From NCBI RefSeq assembly GCF_009720385.1, contig NZ_ML769303.1, positions 273,979-337,978 of the forward strand: a stretch of DNA of 64,000 bases. The letters are read 5' to 3'. Positions 1 through 9,164 of this stretch are shown in pieces. The stretch's first letter is position 1. Each line of letters starts with the position of its first letter. A program made the position numbers and the translations under genes. A model generated the notes under the pieces. That model had not been told where the DNA came from, ran no database searches, and worked only from the letters and a program-made list of their open reading frames with translations. The DNA is from Catellatospora vulcania. Lineage in GTDB: Bacteria; Actinomycetota; Actinomycetes; Mycobacteriales; Micromonosporaceae.

Positions 1-1
1 C

Positions 2-199
2 TTCTACACCGGCCTGATCTACAAGGCCATGGGCTTCCCCACGAAGATGTTCACGGTGCTGTTCGCGCTGGGCCGCCTGCCCGGCTGGATCGCCCAGTGG
101 CGCGAGATGATGAGCGACCCGGCCACCAAGATCGGCCGCCCGCGCCAGGTGTACACCGGCGCCCCGGAGCGCGACTTCATCCCGGTCACCGACCGCTGA
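2..199 (+). CDS. gltA: Citrate synthase, C-terminal fragment (cut by window edge)
   Basis: The open frame enters from the left edge and stops at TGA 197-199, leaving 65 residues. Citrate synthase condenses acetyl-CoA with oxaloacetate in the TCA cycle. The fragment has the conserved end of the family: an [13 protein letters not shown] stretch, a hydrophobic [18 protein letters not shown] helix, then the terminal RPRQVYTG motif, which in the family lies next to the small domain and the C-terminal extension. Active-site residues lie outside the window, so activity cannot be judged. A strong hairpin follows the stop, so this gene probably ends its transcript. Confidence in the family is high; whether it is gltA or a methylcitrate synthase paralogue cannot be settled from the tail alone. 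Confidence 0.85.
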   Translation, partial: FYTGLIYKAMGFPTKMFTVLFALGRLPGWIAQWREMMSDPATKIGRPRQVYTGAPERDFIPVTDR

Positions 200-220
200 C
201 CCGCAGCTCAGCTCACCCAT

Positions 221-260
221 ACGCGAAAGCGCGCCCGCACCCGCGGGCGCGCTTTCGCGT
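221..260 (+). terminator. Perfect 18-bp hairpin terminator after citrate synthase
   Basis: Arms 221-238 and 243-260 are perfect reverse complements around a 4-base loop (ACCC). It starts 21 bases after the stop codon. No U-tract follows, which is normal for high-GC actinobacterial terminators. Confidence 0.8.
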
Positions 261-286
261 CTTCCAGCCGGCGGGGCGTCCGCCTC

Positions 287-357
287 CCGCGTTTGATCAT
301 GAAGTTGTGGCAGCGACACGCCGTCGAGCCGTGCCATAAGTTCATGATCAACGCGGG
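287..357. repeat. Imperfect palindrome centred on TTGATCATGAA arms
   Basis: A left arm (about 287-311, containing TTGATCATGAAGTTGTGGC) faces a right arm (333-357, containing GCCATAAGTTCATGATCAA). They match over about 25 bases with one extra T and two mismatches, around a loop of about 20 bases. It is noticeably AT-richer than its surroundings and lies between the citrate synthase terminator and the next gene. It resembles the size and shape of the other 55-70 bp palindromes in the window, but not their sequence. Function unknown. Confidence 0.7.
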
Positions 358-399
358 AAAGGTGGCGGTGGGCTGCGGGCCGGGTGGTAGTTGTGGGGG

Positions 400-1008
400 A
401 TGGGTGGGATCGTTTCGCCGGGGTTCCGGGGGCGGCGGGGGGTTGAGGGCGGCGAGGTCAGGCTGCCGCCGGGGCAGTACCTGACCGAGGACTTCCCGGT
501 GCTGACCGCGGGGCCGACGCTGCGGGTGCCTACGGACACGTGGGAGTTCGTGATCGTCACGGAGACGGGCGAGAAGCACCGGTGGGACTGGCAGCAGCTG
601 ATGGCGCTGCCCAGCGAGCGGCCGACCGTCGACCTGCACTGCGTGACCAAATGGTCGAAGCTGCACACGAGCTGGCAGGGCGTCAGCCTGGACGTGCTGC
701 TCGAAGGCGTGGACACCGCGGCCGACTACGCGATGGTCCACTCCTACGGCGGCTACACCACCAACCTGCCGTACGAGGACCTGCTGCACGGGCAGGCCTG
801 GATCGCGTACAAGTTCGACGGCGAGGATCTGACGCCGGAGCACGGCGGGCCGGCCCGGCTGCTGGTGCCGCATCTGTACCTGTGGAAGTCGGCGAAGTGG
901 GTGCGCGGCATCACGCTCACCGACGAGGACACCCCGGGCTTCTGGGAGAGCGCCGGCTACCACGACTACGGTGACCCATGGCGCGAGCAGCGGTACCAGG
1001 GGGACTGA
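400..1008 (+). CDS. Molybdopterin-dependent sulfite-oxidase-like oxidoreductase
   Basis: This 202-residue protein belongs to the sulfite oxidase/MsrP molybdopterin fold. The motif DLHCVTKW carries the cysteine (about residue 81) that in the family ligates molybdenum. The flanking LPPGQYLTEDFPVL N-terminus and the HGGPARLLVPHLYLWKSAKWV block are typical of the short actinobacterial members, which lack heme and dimerisation domains. There is no twin-arginine or other signal peptide, so it should be cytoplasmic. I place the start at ATG 400 (MGGIVSPGF) rather than the in-frame TTG at 391, because relatives begin this way. The next gene overlaps its end by 31 bases and encodes a flavin reductase, the likely electron partner. 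The substrate is unknown. Confidence 0.88.
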   Translation: MGGIVSPGFRGRRGVEGGEVRLPPGQYLTEDFPVLTAGPTLRVPTDTWEFVIVTETGEKHRWDWQQLMALPSERPTVDLHCVTKWSKLHTSWQGVSLDVLLEGVDTAADYAMVHSYGGYTTNLPYEDLLHGQAWIAYKFDGEDLTPEHGGPARLLVPHLYLWKSAKWVRGITLTDEDTPGFWESAGYHDYGDPWREQRYQGD

Positions 1009-1742
1009 GCCCGCGGCTGGTCTGGCGGGCGGCCAGGCTGGTCGAGTTCCGGGACGAGACGCCCAGCGCGCGGACCCTGGTGTTCGACGTGCCCGACTGG
1101 CCCGGGCACCTGCCGGGGCAGCACGTCGACGTGCGGCTGACCGCCGAGGACGGGTACAGCACCGAGCGCAGCTACTCCATCGCGACGCCCGCCGACGGCA
1201 CGCGCGTGGCGCTGACCGTGCAGCTGGTGCAGGACGGGGAGGTGTCGCCGTACCTCACGCAGACCCTGTCCGTCGGCGACGTGATCGAGCTGCGCGGGCC
1301 GGTCGGCGGCTGGTTCGTGTGGCGGCCGGCGGACACAGCCCCGGTGCTGCTGATCGGCGGCGGCTCGGGCGTCGTGCCGCTGATGGCGATGATCCGGGCC
1401 CGGCGCGCGGCGGGCAGCAAGGCCCTGTTCCGGCTGATCTACTCGGCACGCACGCCGGAGGACCGGTACTACGCCGACGAGCTGCGCACCCGGGCGCGCG
1501 ACGACTTCGGGCTGGACGTCAGCTACGTGTACACCCGCAAGACGCCCGAGGGCTGGCCGCTGCCGCCGCGGCGGCTGGGCGTGGCCGACGTGAACAACGG
1601 CGGCTGGCCGCCCGACTTCCAGCCGGCCTGCTTCGTGTGCGGGCCGACCGGCTTCGTCGAGGCGGTGGCCGACATCCTGATCGCGCTCGGCCACGACGCG
1701 CGCCGGGTGAAGACCGAACGTTTCGGCCCGAGCGGGACCTGA
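978..1742 (+). CDS. FAD-binding ferredoxin-NADP reductase-like oxidoreductase
   Basis: A 254-residue FNR-fold protein. RSYSIA (residues 64-69) is the FAD isoalloxazine-binding motif, GGGSGVVP (127-134) the nucleotide pyrophosphate loop, and CGPTGF (221-226) the NAD(P)H-side cysteine motif. No iron-sulfur domain is attached. The ATG at 978 lies inside the end of the molybdoenzyme gene, so the two are almost certainly translationally coupled. The simplest reading is an NAD(P)H-dependent electron donor or acceptor for that enzyme, a pairing often found in actinobacteria. A later start cannot be excluded because the first 12 residues are poorly constrained. Confidence 0.85.
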   Translation: MARAAVPGGLSPRLVWRAARLVEFRDETPSARTLVFDVPDWPGHLPGQHVDVRLTAEDGYSTERSYSIATPADGTRVALTVQLVQDGEVSPYLTQTLSVGDVIELRGPVGGWFVWRPADTAPVLLIGGGSGVVPLMAMIRARRAAGSKALFRLIYSARTPEDRYYADELRTRARDDFGLDVSYVYTRKTPEGWPLPPRRLGVADVNNGGWPPDFQPACFVCGPTGFVEAVADILIALGHDARRVKTERFGPSGT

Positions 1743-1758
1743 CGGAAGGCATACCGTG

Positions 1759-2037
1759 ATGGAACTCTTCTCCGACGACTTCACCGACGGCAACGCGCTG
1801 GCCGGGCCGCTGCGCGAGATCTTCGCGGTGGACATGACCACGGCCACCGGGCGCTGCGCCGGCTGCGGTGACGAGGGGCCGGTGGCGGGCATGAAGGTGT
1901 ACGCCCACGCGCCCGGCCTGGTCGCCCGCTGCCCCTCCTGCCAGCAGGTGCTGATGCGGCTGGTCCGCGGCCCGAGCAGCGCCTGGCTCGACCTGCGCGG
2001 CACCATGTCGCTGCGCATCCCGATGCCTGCCGAGTAG
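1759..2037 (+). CDS. Small zinc-ribbon protein, DUF6510-like
   Basis: A 92-residue protein with two CXXC pairs, CAGC (about residues 33-36) and CPSC (58-61), spaced like a one-domain zinc ribbon. It resembles the actinobacterial DUF6510 family that usually follows the sulfite-oxidase-like and flavin-reductase pair, and it lies 16 bases after the reductase stop. ATG 1759 is preferred over the adjacent GTG 1756 because of the GGAAGG upstream. The zinc ribbon could help assemble or regulate the molybdoenzyme; that is inference, and no catalytic function is evident. Confidence 0.75.
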   Translation: MELFSDDFTDGNALAGPLREIFAVDMTTATGRCAGCGDEGPVAGMKVYAHAPGLVARCPSCQQVLMRLVRGPSSAWLDLRGTMSLRIPMPAE

Positions 2038-2074
2038 CCGGTTCGGCGCGGAGGTAACGGGTAGATTGCGCGTT

Positions 2075-2467
2075 ATGACTATTTTGACTGCCGAGGACGT
2101 CGCGCTGCTCAACGAGCCTCAGCTGGCCCACGTCGGGGTGGTGGACTTCGACGGCGCACCGCACGTCACTCCGGTCTGGATCGACACCGACGGCGAGCAC
2201 ATCCTGTTCAACACCGCCAAGGGCCGGGTGAAGTACAACGCCATGGTCCGCGACCCGCGGGTCGGCATCTCCGTCGTGGACAAGGCGAACGACTACCGCA
2301 CCCTGTGGATCAAGGGCGACGTCGAGTTCGTCGAGGAGGGCGCTGACGCGCACATCGACAAGCTGGCGTACAAGTACCTGGGCAAGGACAGCTACCCGTG
2401 GCGCAAGGCCGACGAGGTACGCGTGATCGTGAAGGTCACCCCGACCACGAAACTCGCCCAGAGCTGA
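2075..2467 (+). CDS. PPOX-class FMN/F420-binding split-barrel protein
   Basis: A 130-residue split beta-barrel of the pyridoxamine-phosphate-oxidase superfamily. The order HVGVVDFDGAPHVTPVW, then a strand ending in NTAKGRVKYNAM and RDPRVGISVVD, is typical of actinobacterial F420- or FMN-dependent reductases of this class. The start is ATG 2075 (MTILTAEDV); the in-frame TTG at 2066 is less likely. It has its own 37-base leader and probably stands alone. The 3-prime end faces the permease gene, and a hairpin repeat lies between the two stops. Cofactor and substrate cannot be told from the sequence alone. Confidence 0.82.
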   Translation: MTILTAEDVALLNEPQLAHVGVVDFDGAPHVTPVWIDTDGEHILFNTAKGRVKYNAMVRDPRVGISVVDKANDYRTLWIKGDVEFVEEGADAHIDKLAYKYLGKDSYPWRKADEVRVIVKVTPTTKLAQS

Positions 2468-2496
2468 CCACCAGCAGCTCACCCCGCGTCTGGGGA

Positions 2497-2546
2497 AAGG
2501 AAGGGCACCTTCACATCGCTATGCGATGTAGCAGGTGCCCTTCCCA
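2497..2546. repeat. Dispersed hairpin repeat, copy 1 of 4
   Basis: Outer arms GGAAGGGCACCT (2499-2510) and AGGTGCCCTTCC (2533-2544) pair perfectly. An inner stem ACATCGC/GCGATGT (2513-2519/2523-2529) encloses a TAT loop. It lies between the convergent ends of the PPOX gene and the ABC permease gene, where it could act as a bidirectional terminator. Related copies are at 7714-7761, 50790-50838 and 60390-60439. Confidence 0.85.
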
Positions 2547-2555
2547 ACGTTCGGG

Positions 2556-3733
2556 TCATTCGGTGCGGAGGGCGGGGACGGGGTCGAGGCGGGCGGCGCG
2601 CAGGGCCGGTAGGACGCCGAAGATGATGCCGACGCCGGCCGCGACGCCGAAGGACAGGGCGATGGACCAGCCGGTGAGCAGGGTCGGCAGGGGAGTGAAC
2701 CGCTCGACGGCGACCGTGGCGGCCACGCCGAGGGCGATGCCGAGCACGCCGCCGACGCTGGTCAGCAGGACCGCCTCGGTGAGGAACTGGGCGGCGATGT
2801 CGGACGGGCGCGCGCCGACGGCCTTGCGCAGGCCGATCTCGCGGGTGCGCTCGCGGATCGACACCAGCATGATGTTGGAGACGCCGACGCCGCTGACCAG
2901 CAGTGAGATGCCGGCTGTCGCGCCGAGCACGCCGGTCAGCACGTCCAGGATGTCGCCGAGCACGCTGAGGATCTGGTCCTGGGTGACCACGCTGAAAGCG
3001 CTGTCGGGGTGGCGCTCGCCCAGCTCGGCCACGATCCGGTCGCCGAGGGCGGCCATGCCCGCGGGGTCGGTGGCCCGTACCGCGAGCCCGTCCACCCGGG
3101 TCGTGGCGAACAGCCGCTGCGCCGTGGTGAGCGGGATGTGCACCTCGTCGTCGCGGTCCACGCCCAGGCTCTGCCCGAGCGGCGCGAACACCCCGGCCAC
3201 CCGGAACCGCACCCCGGCCACGGTGATCTGACGTCCCACCGGGTCGGTCCCGCCGTAGAGCACCCGGGCCACGGTCGCGCCGAGCACCGCGACCCGGCGC
3301 GCGCTGTCCACGTCGGCGCGGCTCAGGTACGCGCCGCGGGCGATGTCGCGGACCAGCACCGTGCGGTTGTTCTCCAGTACCCCGGCCACCGTGGTGAAGG
3401 TCTTGACCGGTCCTGCCTGCACCAGCTCGCCGGACGCCACCGAGGCCGCGACGCGGGTGGGGTCCCCGACGACGCGAGCCACCGCCTCCACGTCCGACAG
3501 CTGCATCCGGGAGATGGTCGGCATGCCGATCTCCACCTTGCCGGGCACCACCAGCAGCAGGTTCGAGCCCAGCTCGTCGACCCGCCCGGCCACCTCGCGG
3601 CGGGTGCCGTCGCCGATCGCGATCAGCACCATCACCGAGCTGACCCCGATCATGACGCCCAGCACGGTGAGCCCGGTCCGCAGCCGCGCCGCCACCAGCG
3701 CGCCGACCGCGACCCGCGCCGCTTCGCCGATCC

Positions 3734-3737
<4 letters not shown>
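2556..3737 (-). CDS. MacB-type ABC transporter permease (FtsX family)
   Basis: A 393-residue membrane protein with the MacB/FtsX plan. It has one N-terminal membrane helix (about residues 20-45, GLTVLGVMIGVSSVMVLIAI), a large extracytoplasmic domain, then three C-terminal helices (from about residue 280, with the RERTREIGLRKAVGARPSDI coupling segment between helices). The ATG at 3735-3737 overlaps the stop of the ATPase gene by four bases (ATGA). With the adaptor and ATPase upstream it forms an adaptor-ATPase-permease export operon of the MacAB kind. The substrate (peptide, lipid or antibiotic) is not indicated. Confidence 0.9.
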
Positions 3738-4464
<727 letters not shown>

Positions 4465-4468
<4 letters not shown>

Positions 4469-5820
4469 TCGACCGTCATTCCCTCGATGACCTGCTCCAG
4501 GCCGCTGACGACGACCCGGTCGCCCTCGACGAGGCCCTCCAGGATCTCGCGGCGATCCGGCCCGGCCGAACCGGCCTTGATGAGCTGCTTGATCGCCTTG
4601 CCGGCCCGGACCAGCCAGACGAAGTCCTTGCCGGCTTCCTGGAAGATCGCCCCCAGCGGCACCGACAGCGCCGAGCCGGTGCCGCCGAGCGGCAGGTGCG
4701 CCGTGCCGGTCATGCCGGGCAGGGGTGCCGGGTCCAGCGGCCCTTCCAGCTTGAACGTGGTGCGGTAGGACACCCCGCCGCGGGCCGCCGGGGTGGGCAG
4801 CACGTCGATCGAGGTGACGGTCGCGCTGTACGAGGTGCCCGGGGTGGCCTCCAGCGACACGTCGGCGACGTCGCCCGGGTGCACCGAGAGCACGTCGGTC
4901 TCGTCGATCTGCCCGACCACGGACAGCTCGCTCATGTCCACGATGGTCACGATCGCCTTGCCCGCGGTGACCGGGTCGCCGACCTCCGGGGCGGCGTTCA
5001 CGCCCGGATCGCCCGCGCCACCCGCGCCGATGTCGATCCCGGTCAGGCCCGGCAGCAGCGTGGCCAGCGGGCCGGACGGCAGCCGGTCGGCGAGCAGCGA
5101 CGAGATGACCGCGTTGCTCTCCGGCCCGCCGAGCTGCACGGTGCCGCCGATCGGCGCGCGCAGGGTCAGCGCCGCCACCGTGGCCTGCGCGGCGTCCAAC
5201 GACGACTGGGTCAGCAGCCGGGTCACCGCGTTGAGGCCGACCAGGATCTCGTCGACCTTCTCCAGGTTGTCGTCGACGTCGTCGGTGAAGTCGTCGAGGT
5301 CGTCGATGGTGTCGTTGAAGGTGTTCTGCTGCTCGTTGATCTGGTCGATCGTCTGCTGGCGCAGCTGCGGGAAGGGGATCAGCTTCGCGTTGTCGCGTGC
5401 TGCGTTGTACTGCTCGTTGCCCGCGTCCCGCCGGTCGTCGATGAGGTCGTCCAGGCTCGCGGGGTCGATCTTCTTGATGTTCTTGACCCGCTTGGCGGCC
5501 TGGCTCGCCCGGGCCAGCCGCTGCTGCGCTATCGGCGAGTCGATGAAGCCGATGAGGTCGCCGGCCTCCACGAGCTGTCCGGGCTCGACCTTCAGATCGA
5601 CCAGCACACCCCGGGCGGCGGCCCGCAGCGTCGCCGCGTTGCGGGCGTTGACCTGCGCGGGAACGTCGATGACATCGGACACGCTGGCCCGCCGTACGTC
5701 GTCGACGCTGATGGTGGGATCGGGGTCCGGCTCCTCCACGGCCGCGGCGGCGAGGGTCAGCGGCAACGTGACGACGGTCAGGCCGACGAGGGCGCGGCGA
5801 GTGGGGAAGGTTCGGGTCAC
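4465..5820 (-). CDS. HlyD/MacA-type efflux adaptor subunit
   Basis: A 451-residue periplasmic-adaptor-type protein. A signal-anchor helix (about residues 10-28) precedes a split lipoyl domain ([23 protein letters not shown]), then a long charged coiled-coil hairpin (about 105-205) and beta-barrel segments ending in [20 protein letters not shown]. The coiled coil has a very acidic stretch ([20 protein letters not shown]). In Gram-positives such adaptors sit outside the membrane next to FtsX-type permeases. It starts at GTG 5820 and is the first gene of the export operon. The 248 bases upstream, shared with the divergent DUF4331 gene, should hold both promoters. Confidence 0.88.
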
Positions 5821-6068
5821 CGCGACATCCTATGGCGGTTAATAGCACATTTTACGCCTGATAGTCCGTGTCTGGGTTGAATGCGGAAATCGTGTATTTC
5901 ATGTCTCGTGTTCGGAGCACCGAGAAGGTGCTTCGGCGCCGGTGGGCTCCCGGATGGGCCGCTGACGGCAAGTGGACAGGCAGCCATCTATACGTGAGGC
6001 CGGGTCCGAAGTTCCGGCGACAGACGCGGTTGGCGCGTCTGCCCCTCAGAACCGGGGAGGACCCGACC

Positions 6069-7712
6069 ATGAGACTCACCCTTCGCCGACGGGGTCGCCG
6101 CACCGGCACCGTGCTCGCCCTGGCGGCCTGCGTGGCCGTCTCCGGCGGGCTGTACGCGCTCGGGCCCGGCCCGGCCGGCGCGTCCAGCCACCGCGAGGCG
6201 CCTCTCGTCGCGCTCGATCCCGCCGTCGACGCGACCGACCTGTACGCCTTCGTCAGCCCGGACCGGCCCGGATACGTCACGTTCGTGGCGAACTGGGTGC
6301 CGTTCCAGGAGCCCAACGGCGGCCCCAACTTCTACCCGTTCGCCACCGACGCGCAATACATGATCAATGTGGACAGCGACGGCGACGCGCGGCCCGACGC
6401 CCGCTTCCGGTGGACGTTCAAGAACGTCGACAAGCGCGGCAACTCCACCTTCCTGCTCAACAACGGGCCGGTGACCTCGCTGGACGACGAGAACCTGCTG
6501 TTCAAGCAGACGTACACGCTGGAGTCCTCGTTCAACGGCGAGGCCTTCCGCACCCGCGCCACCAACGTCGGGGTCGCACCTTCGCGGGTGGGCCCGGCGT
6601 CCATGCCGGACTACGGCGCGCTGCGCGAGCAGGCCACCGTCAAACTGCCCGGCGGCTGGCGCATCTTCGCCGGGCAGGCCGACGACCCGTTCTTCCTCGA
6701 TCTGCGGGTGTTCGACCTGCTCTACGGCGGCGACCTCAGCGAGACCGGGCAGGACACCCTGGCCGGCTACAACGTCAACACCATCGCGCTGGAGGTGCCG
6801 TTCAAGGACGTCGCCCTGCGCGGCGACGGCGAGCGCAACCCCGTGATCGGCGTGTGGACCACCACCGAGCGGCCCCGGGTGCGCATCACCGGACGCACCG
6901 GCGACCCGCGCGGCGGCGACCGGGTGCAGGTCTCCCGGCTGGGCAACCCGCTGGTCAACGAGGTCGTCGTGCCCGCCGGACTCAAGGACGCGTTCAACGC
7001 CTCCCGGCCCGACGGCGACGCGAAGATCCCGCAGCTGGTCAAGCGGGTCACCGAACCCGAGGTGCCCAAGCTCATCGAGGCGATCTACAACATCCCCGCC
7101 CCGGCCACCCCGCGCAACGACCTGGTCGAGATCTTCCTGACCGGCATCACCACCAAGGCGAACGGCCCGATCAAGGCGGACCTCAACTCGCAGCTCAACA
7201 ACGCCGACGTGAACCCGTCGAAGTTCCGCCCGTCGGAGATGCTCCGGCTGAACCTGTCCACGCCGGTCACCGCCGACCCGAACCGGCTCGGCGTCATCGG
7301 CGGCGACCTGCAGGGCTTCCCGAACGGGCGGCGGCTGGCCGACGACGTCGTCGACATCGAGCTGCAGGCCCTGGTCGGCGCGGCGCAGACCGGGCAGATC
7401 GTGGACGCGCTGGCAGCCGGGGACGCGGTCGACGCCAACGAGAACGCCTTCGGCGACACGTTCCCGTACGTCGCCCTGCCCAACGCGACCGCGGTGAACG
7501 CGGCCGCCGCGGCCCCGGCCGGACCGGCCTCGGCCGACCCGTCCCCGGCGTCCGCGTCGACCACCGTCGAGGAAGGCATGTCCACCGGCGACACGATGGC
7601 CGTCGTCGGCTCCTCCGTCGCCGGCGGCCTCGGCCTGCTCCTCTTCGCCGGCTGGTGGATGCGCCGCCGCAACCGCACCCACCCCCACGGCCCCGAAACC
7701 CACGTCCACTGA
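6069..7712 (+). CDS. Secreted DUF4331 protein with C-terminal membrane anchor
   Basis: A 547-residue DUF4331 protein. It has an Arg-rich signal peptide (about residues 1-40), and the mature chain starts with the family motif SSHREAPL, followed by DATDLYAF and NWVPFQEP. The C-terminal part has an Ala/Pro/Ser linker and a membrane helix (VVGSSVAGGLGLLLFAGWWM) followed by an Arg- and His-rich tail, so the protein is probably anchored on the cell surface. The start is ATG 6069 with GGGGAGG eight bases before it. It leads a set of genes (DUF4331, TPR, NicO transporter). The biochemical role of DUF4331 is not established; the linkage to a Ni/Co transporter suggests metal handling. Confidence 0.85.
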   Translation: MRLTLRRRGRRTGTVLALAACVAVSGGLYALGPGPAGASSHREAPLVALDPAVDATDLYAFVSPDRPGYVTFVANWVPFQEPNGGPNFYPFATDAQYMINVDSDGDARPDARFRWTFKNVDKRGNSTFLLNNGPVTSLDDENLLFKQTYTLESSFNGEAFRTRATNVGVAPSRVGPASMPDYGALREQATVKLPGGWRIFAGQADDPFFLDLRVFDLLYGGDLSETGQDTLAGYNVNTIALEVPFKDVALRGDGERNPVIGVWTTTERPRVRITGRTGDPRGGDRVQVSRLGNPLVNEVVVPAGLKDAFNASRPDGDAKIPQLVKRVTEPEVPKLIEAIYNIPAPATPRNDLVEIFLTGITTKANGPIKADLNSQLNNADVNPSKFRPSEMLRLNLSTPVTADPNRLGVIGGDLQGFPNGRRLADDVVDIELQALVGAAQTGQIVDALAAGDAVDANENAFGDTFPYVALPNATAVNAAAAAPAGPASADPSPASASTTVEEGMSTGDTMAVVGSSVAGGLGLLLFAGWWMRRRNRTHPHGPETHVH

Positions 7713-7713
7713 A

Positions 7714-7761
7714 AGGAAGGGCGCCTTCACGACGCTATGCGTTGTAGAAGGTGCCCTTCCC
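7714..7761. repeat. Dispersed hairpin repeat, copy 2 of 4
   Basis: Arms GGAAGGGCGCCTTC (7715-7728) and GAAGGTGCCCTTCC (7747-7760) pair along their length, with one G-U type pair where copy 1 has A-U. The loop core CGCTATGCG is shared. It begins at the base after the DUF4331 stop and ends 30 bases before the TPR gene start, so it may attenuate transcription between the two. Confidence 0.85.
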
Positions 7762-7790
7762 ATCGCTCGTCTGCGAAAGGGGAGGTAGTC

Positions 7791-9164
7791 ATGTGGCGAC
7801 GGATCATCGCGGTGGGCGTCACCGCCGCGGCGCTGCTCGGCCTCGGGGGTGCGTTCGGCGCGTCATCGGCGCCCTGGATCGCCGAGCCCGCGCACGCACA
7901 GGCCGATCCGCTGGTCAAATCGATCGAGCAGGCGCAGGCGCGGCTGCGGGACGTGCCCGGCGACTGGACCACCTGGGCGGCGCTGGGCAGCGCGTACGTC
8001 GAGCGGGCCCGGATCACCGGGGACCCCGGCTACTACACCAGGGCCGAGGGTGCGCTGCGCGAATCGCTGCGTCTGCACCCGGCGGGCACGCCGTCGACCG
8101 GATCCGGCAACCCCGCCAGCTCCGGTGGTGCCAGAACAGGCGCCGGGACCAGCGCCGGGGCCGGGGACGGCACGGGCAACCATGCCGCGCTGACCGGGCT
8201 GGGCGCGCTGGCCAACGCGCGGCACGACTTCACGCTCGCCGAACGGCTGGCCCGGCAGGCGGTCGCGGCCAACCCGTTCAGCGCCGACGCGTACGGGGTG
8301 CTGACCGATGCGCTGACCCAGCTCGGCCGCCCCGCCGAGGCGACCGAGGCGGCGCAGCGCATGCTCGACCTGCGGCCGGGGCTGCCCGCGCTGTCCCGGG
8401 CGGCGTACGACCTCGAACAGCACGGCCGGGTCGACGAGGCCCGTGCCCTGTGGACGCAGGCGCTCGCCACCGCGATCGCGCCCGCCGACCTGGCCTTCGT
8501 CCACCACCAGCTCGGCGACCTCGCCTGGCACGGTGGCGACCTCACCGCGGCCCGCGCCGCCTACCAGGCCGGGCTGTCCGCGGACGGCGGCTACCTGCCG
8601 CTGCGCCACGGGCTCGCCCGCGTCGACGCGGCGAGCGGCCGCACCGGCGAGGCGCTGGCCGGGTACGCGGCACTGACCGCCGCCTCGCCGACCCCGTCCC
8701 TGCTCGTCGAGCACGCGCTGCTGCTGCGCTCGCTCGGCCGCGCCGACGAAGCCGAAACGCAGCTGGCCCTGGCCCAAGCCGCGCTCGACCTGCTGACCGC
8801 CGGGGGAGGCGGGGACGCGCTCGCCGCCGCCGAACTGGCCCTGGCCCGCGGCGACCACGCCACCGCGGTGCGCCTGGCCGAGGGAGAGTGGCGACGGCGC
8901 AGGCACACCGACGTCGCCGACACCCTCGCCTGGGCGCTGCACCAGGCCGGCCGCCCCGCCGAGGCGCTGCCCCTGGCCCGAGCCGCGGCGGCGCTCGGCG
9001 CGCGCAGCGCGCTCCACGCGTACCACCTCGGAATGATCGAACTCGCCCTCGGCGACCGCGCGGCCGCCCGCCGCGATCTCGCCCGGGCCCTGCGGCTCAA
9101 CCCCCACTTCTCCCCGGTCGACGCGCCCGCCGCGGCGCGCGCCCTGGCCTCGGCAGGTGCCTGA
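7791..9164 (+). CDS. Exported TPR-repeat protein
   Basis: A 457-residue protein with an N-terminal membrane/signal segment (IIAVGVTAAALLGLGGAF, residues 5-22) followed by TPR-like helical pairs from about residue 43 to the end. A Gly/Ser/Ala-rich, low-complexity insertion lies at about residues 102-128. ATG 7791 has AAGGGGAGG upstream. The stop TGA shares its final A with the ATG of the transporter gene, so translation is probably coupled. As a TPR scaffold beside a secreted DUF4331 protein and a metal transporter, it probably organises an extracytoplasmic complex. No catalytic motif is visible. Confidence 0.82.
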   Translation: MWRRIIAVGVTAAALLGLGGAFGASSAPWIAEPAHAQADPLVKSIEQAQARLRDVPGDWTTWAALGSAYVERARITGDPGYYTRAEGALRESLRLHPAGTPSTGSGNPASSGGARTGAGTSAGAGDGTGNHAALTGLGALANARHDFTLAERLARQAVAANPFSADAYGVLTDALTQLGRPAEATEAAQRMLDLRPGLPALSRAAYDLEQHGRVDEARALWTQALATAIAPADLAFVHHQLGDLAWHGGDLTAARAAYQAGLSADGGYLPLRHGLARVDAASGRTGEALAGYAALTAASPTPSLLVEHALLLRSLGRADEAETQLALAQAALDLLTAGGGGDALAAAELALARGDHATAVRLAEGEWRRRRHTDVADTLAWALHQAGRPAEALPLARAAAALGARSALHAYHLGMIELALGDRAAARRDLARALRLNPHFSPVDAPAAARALASAGA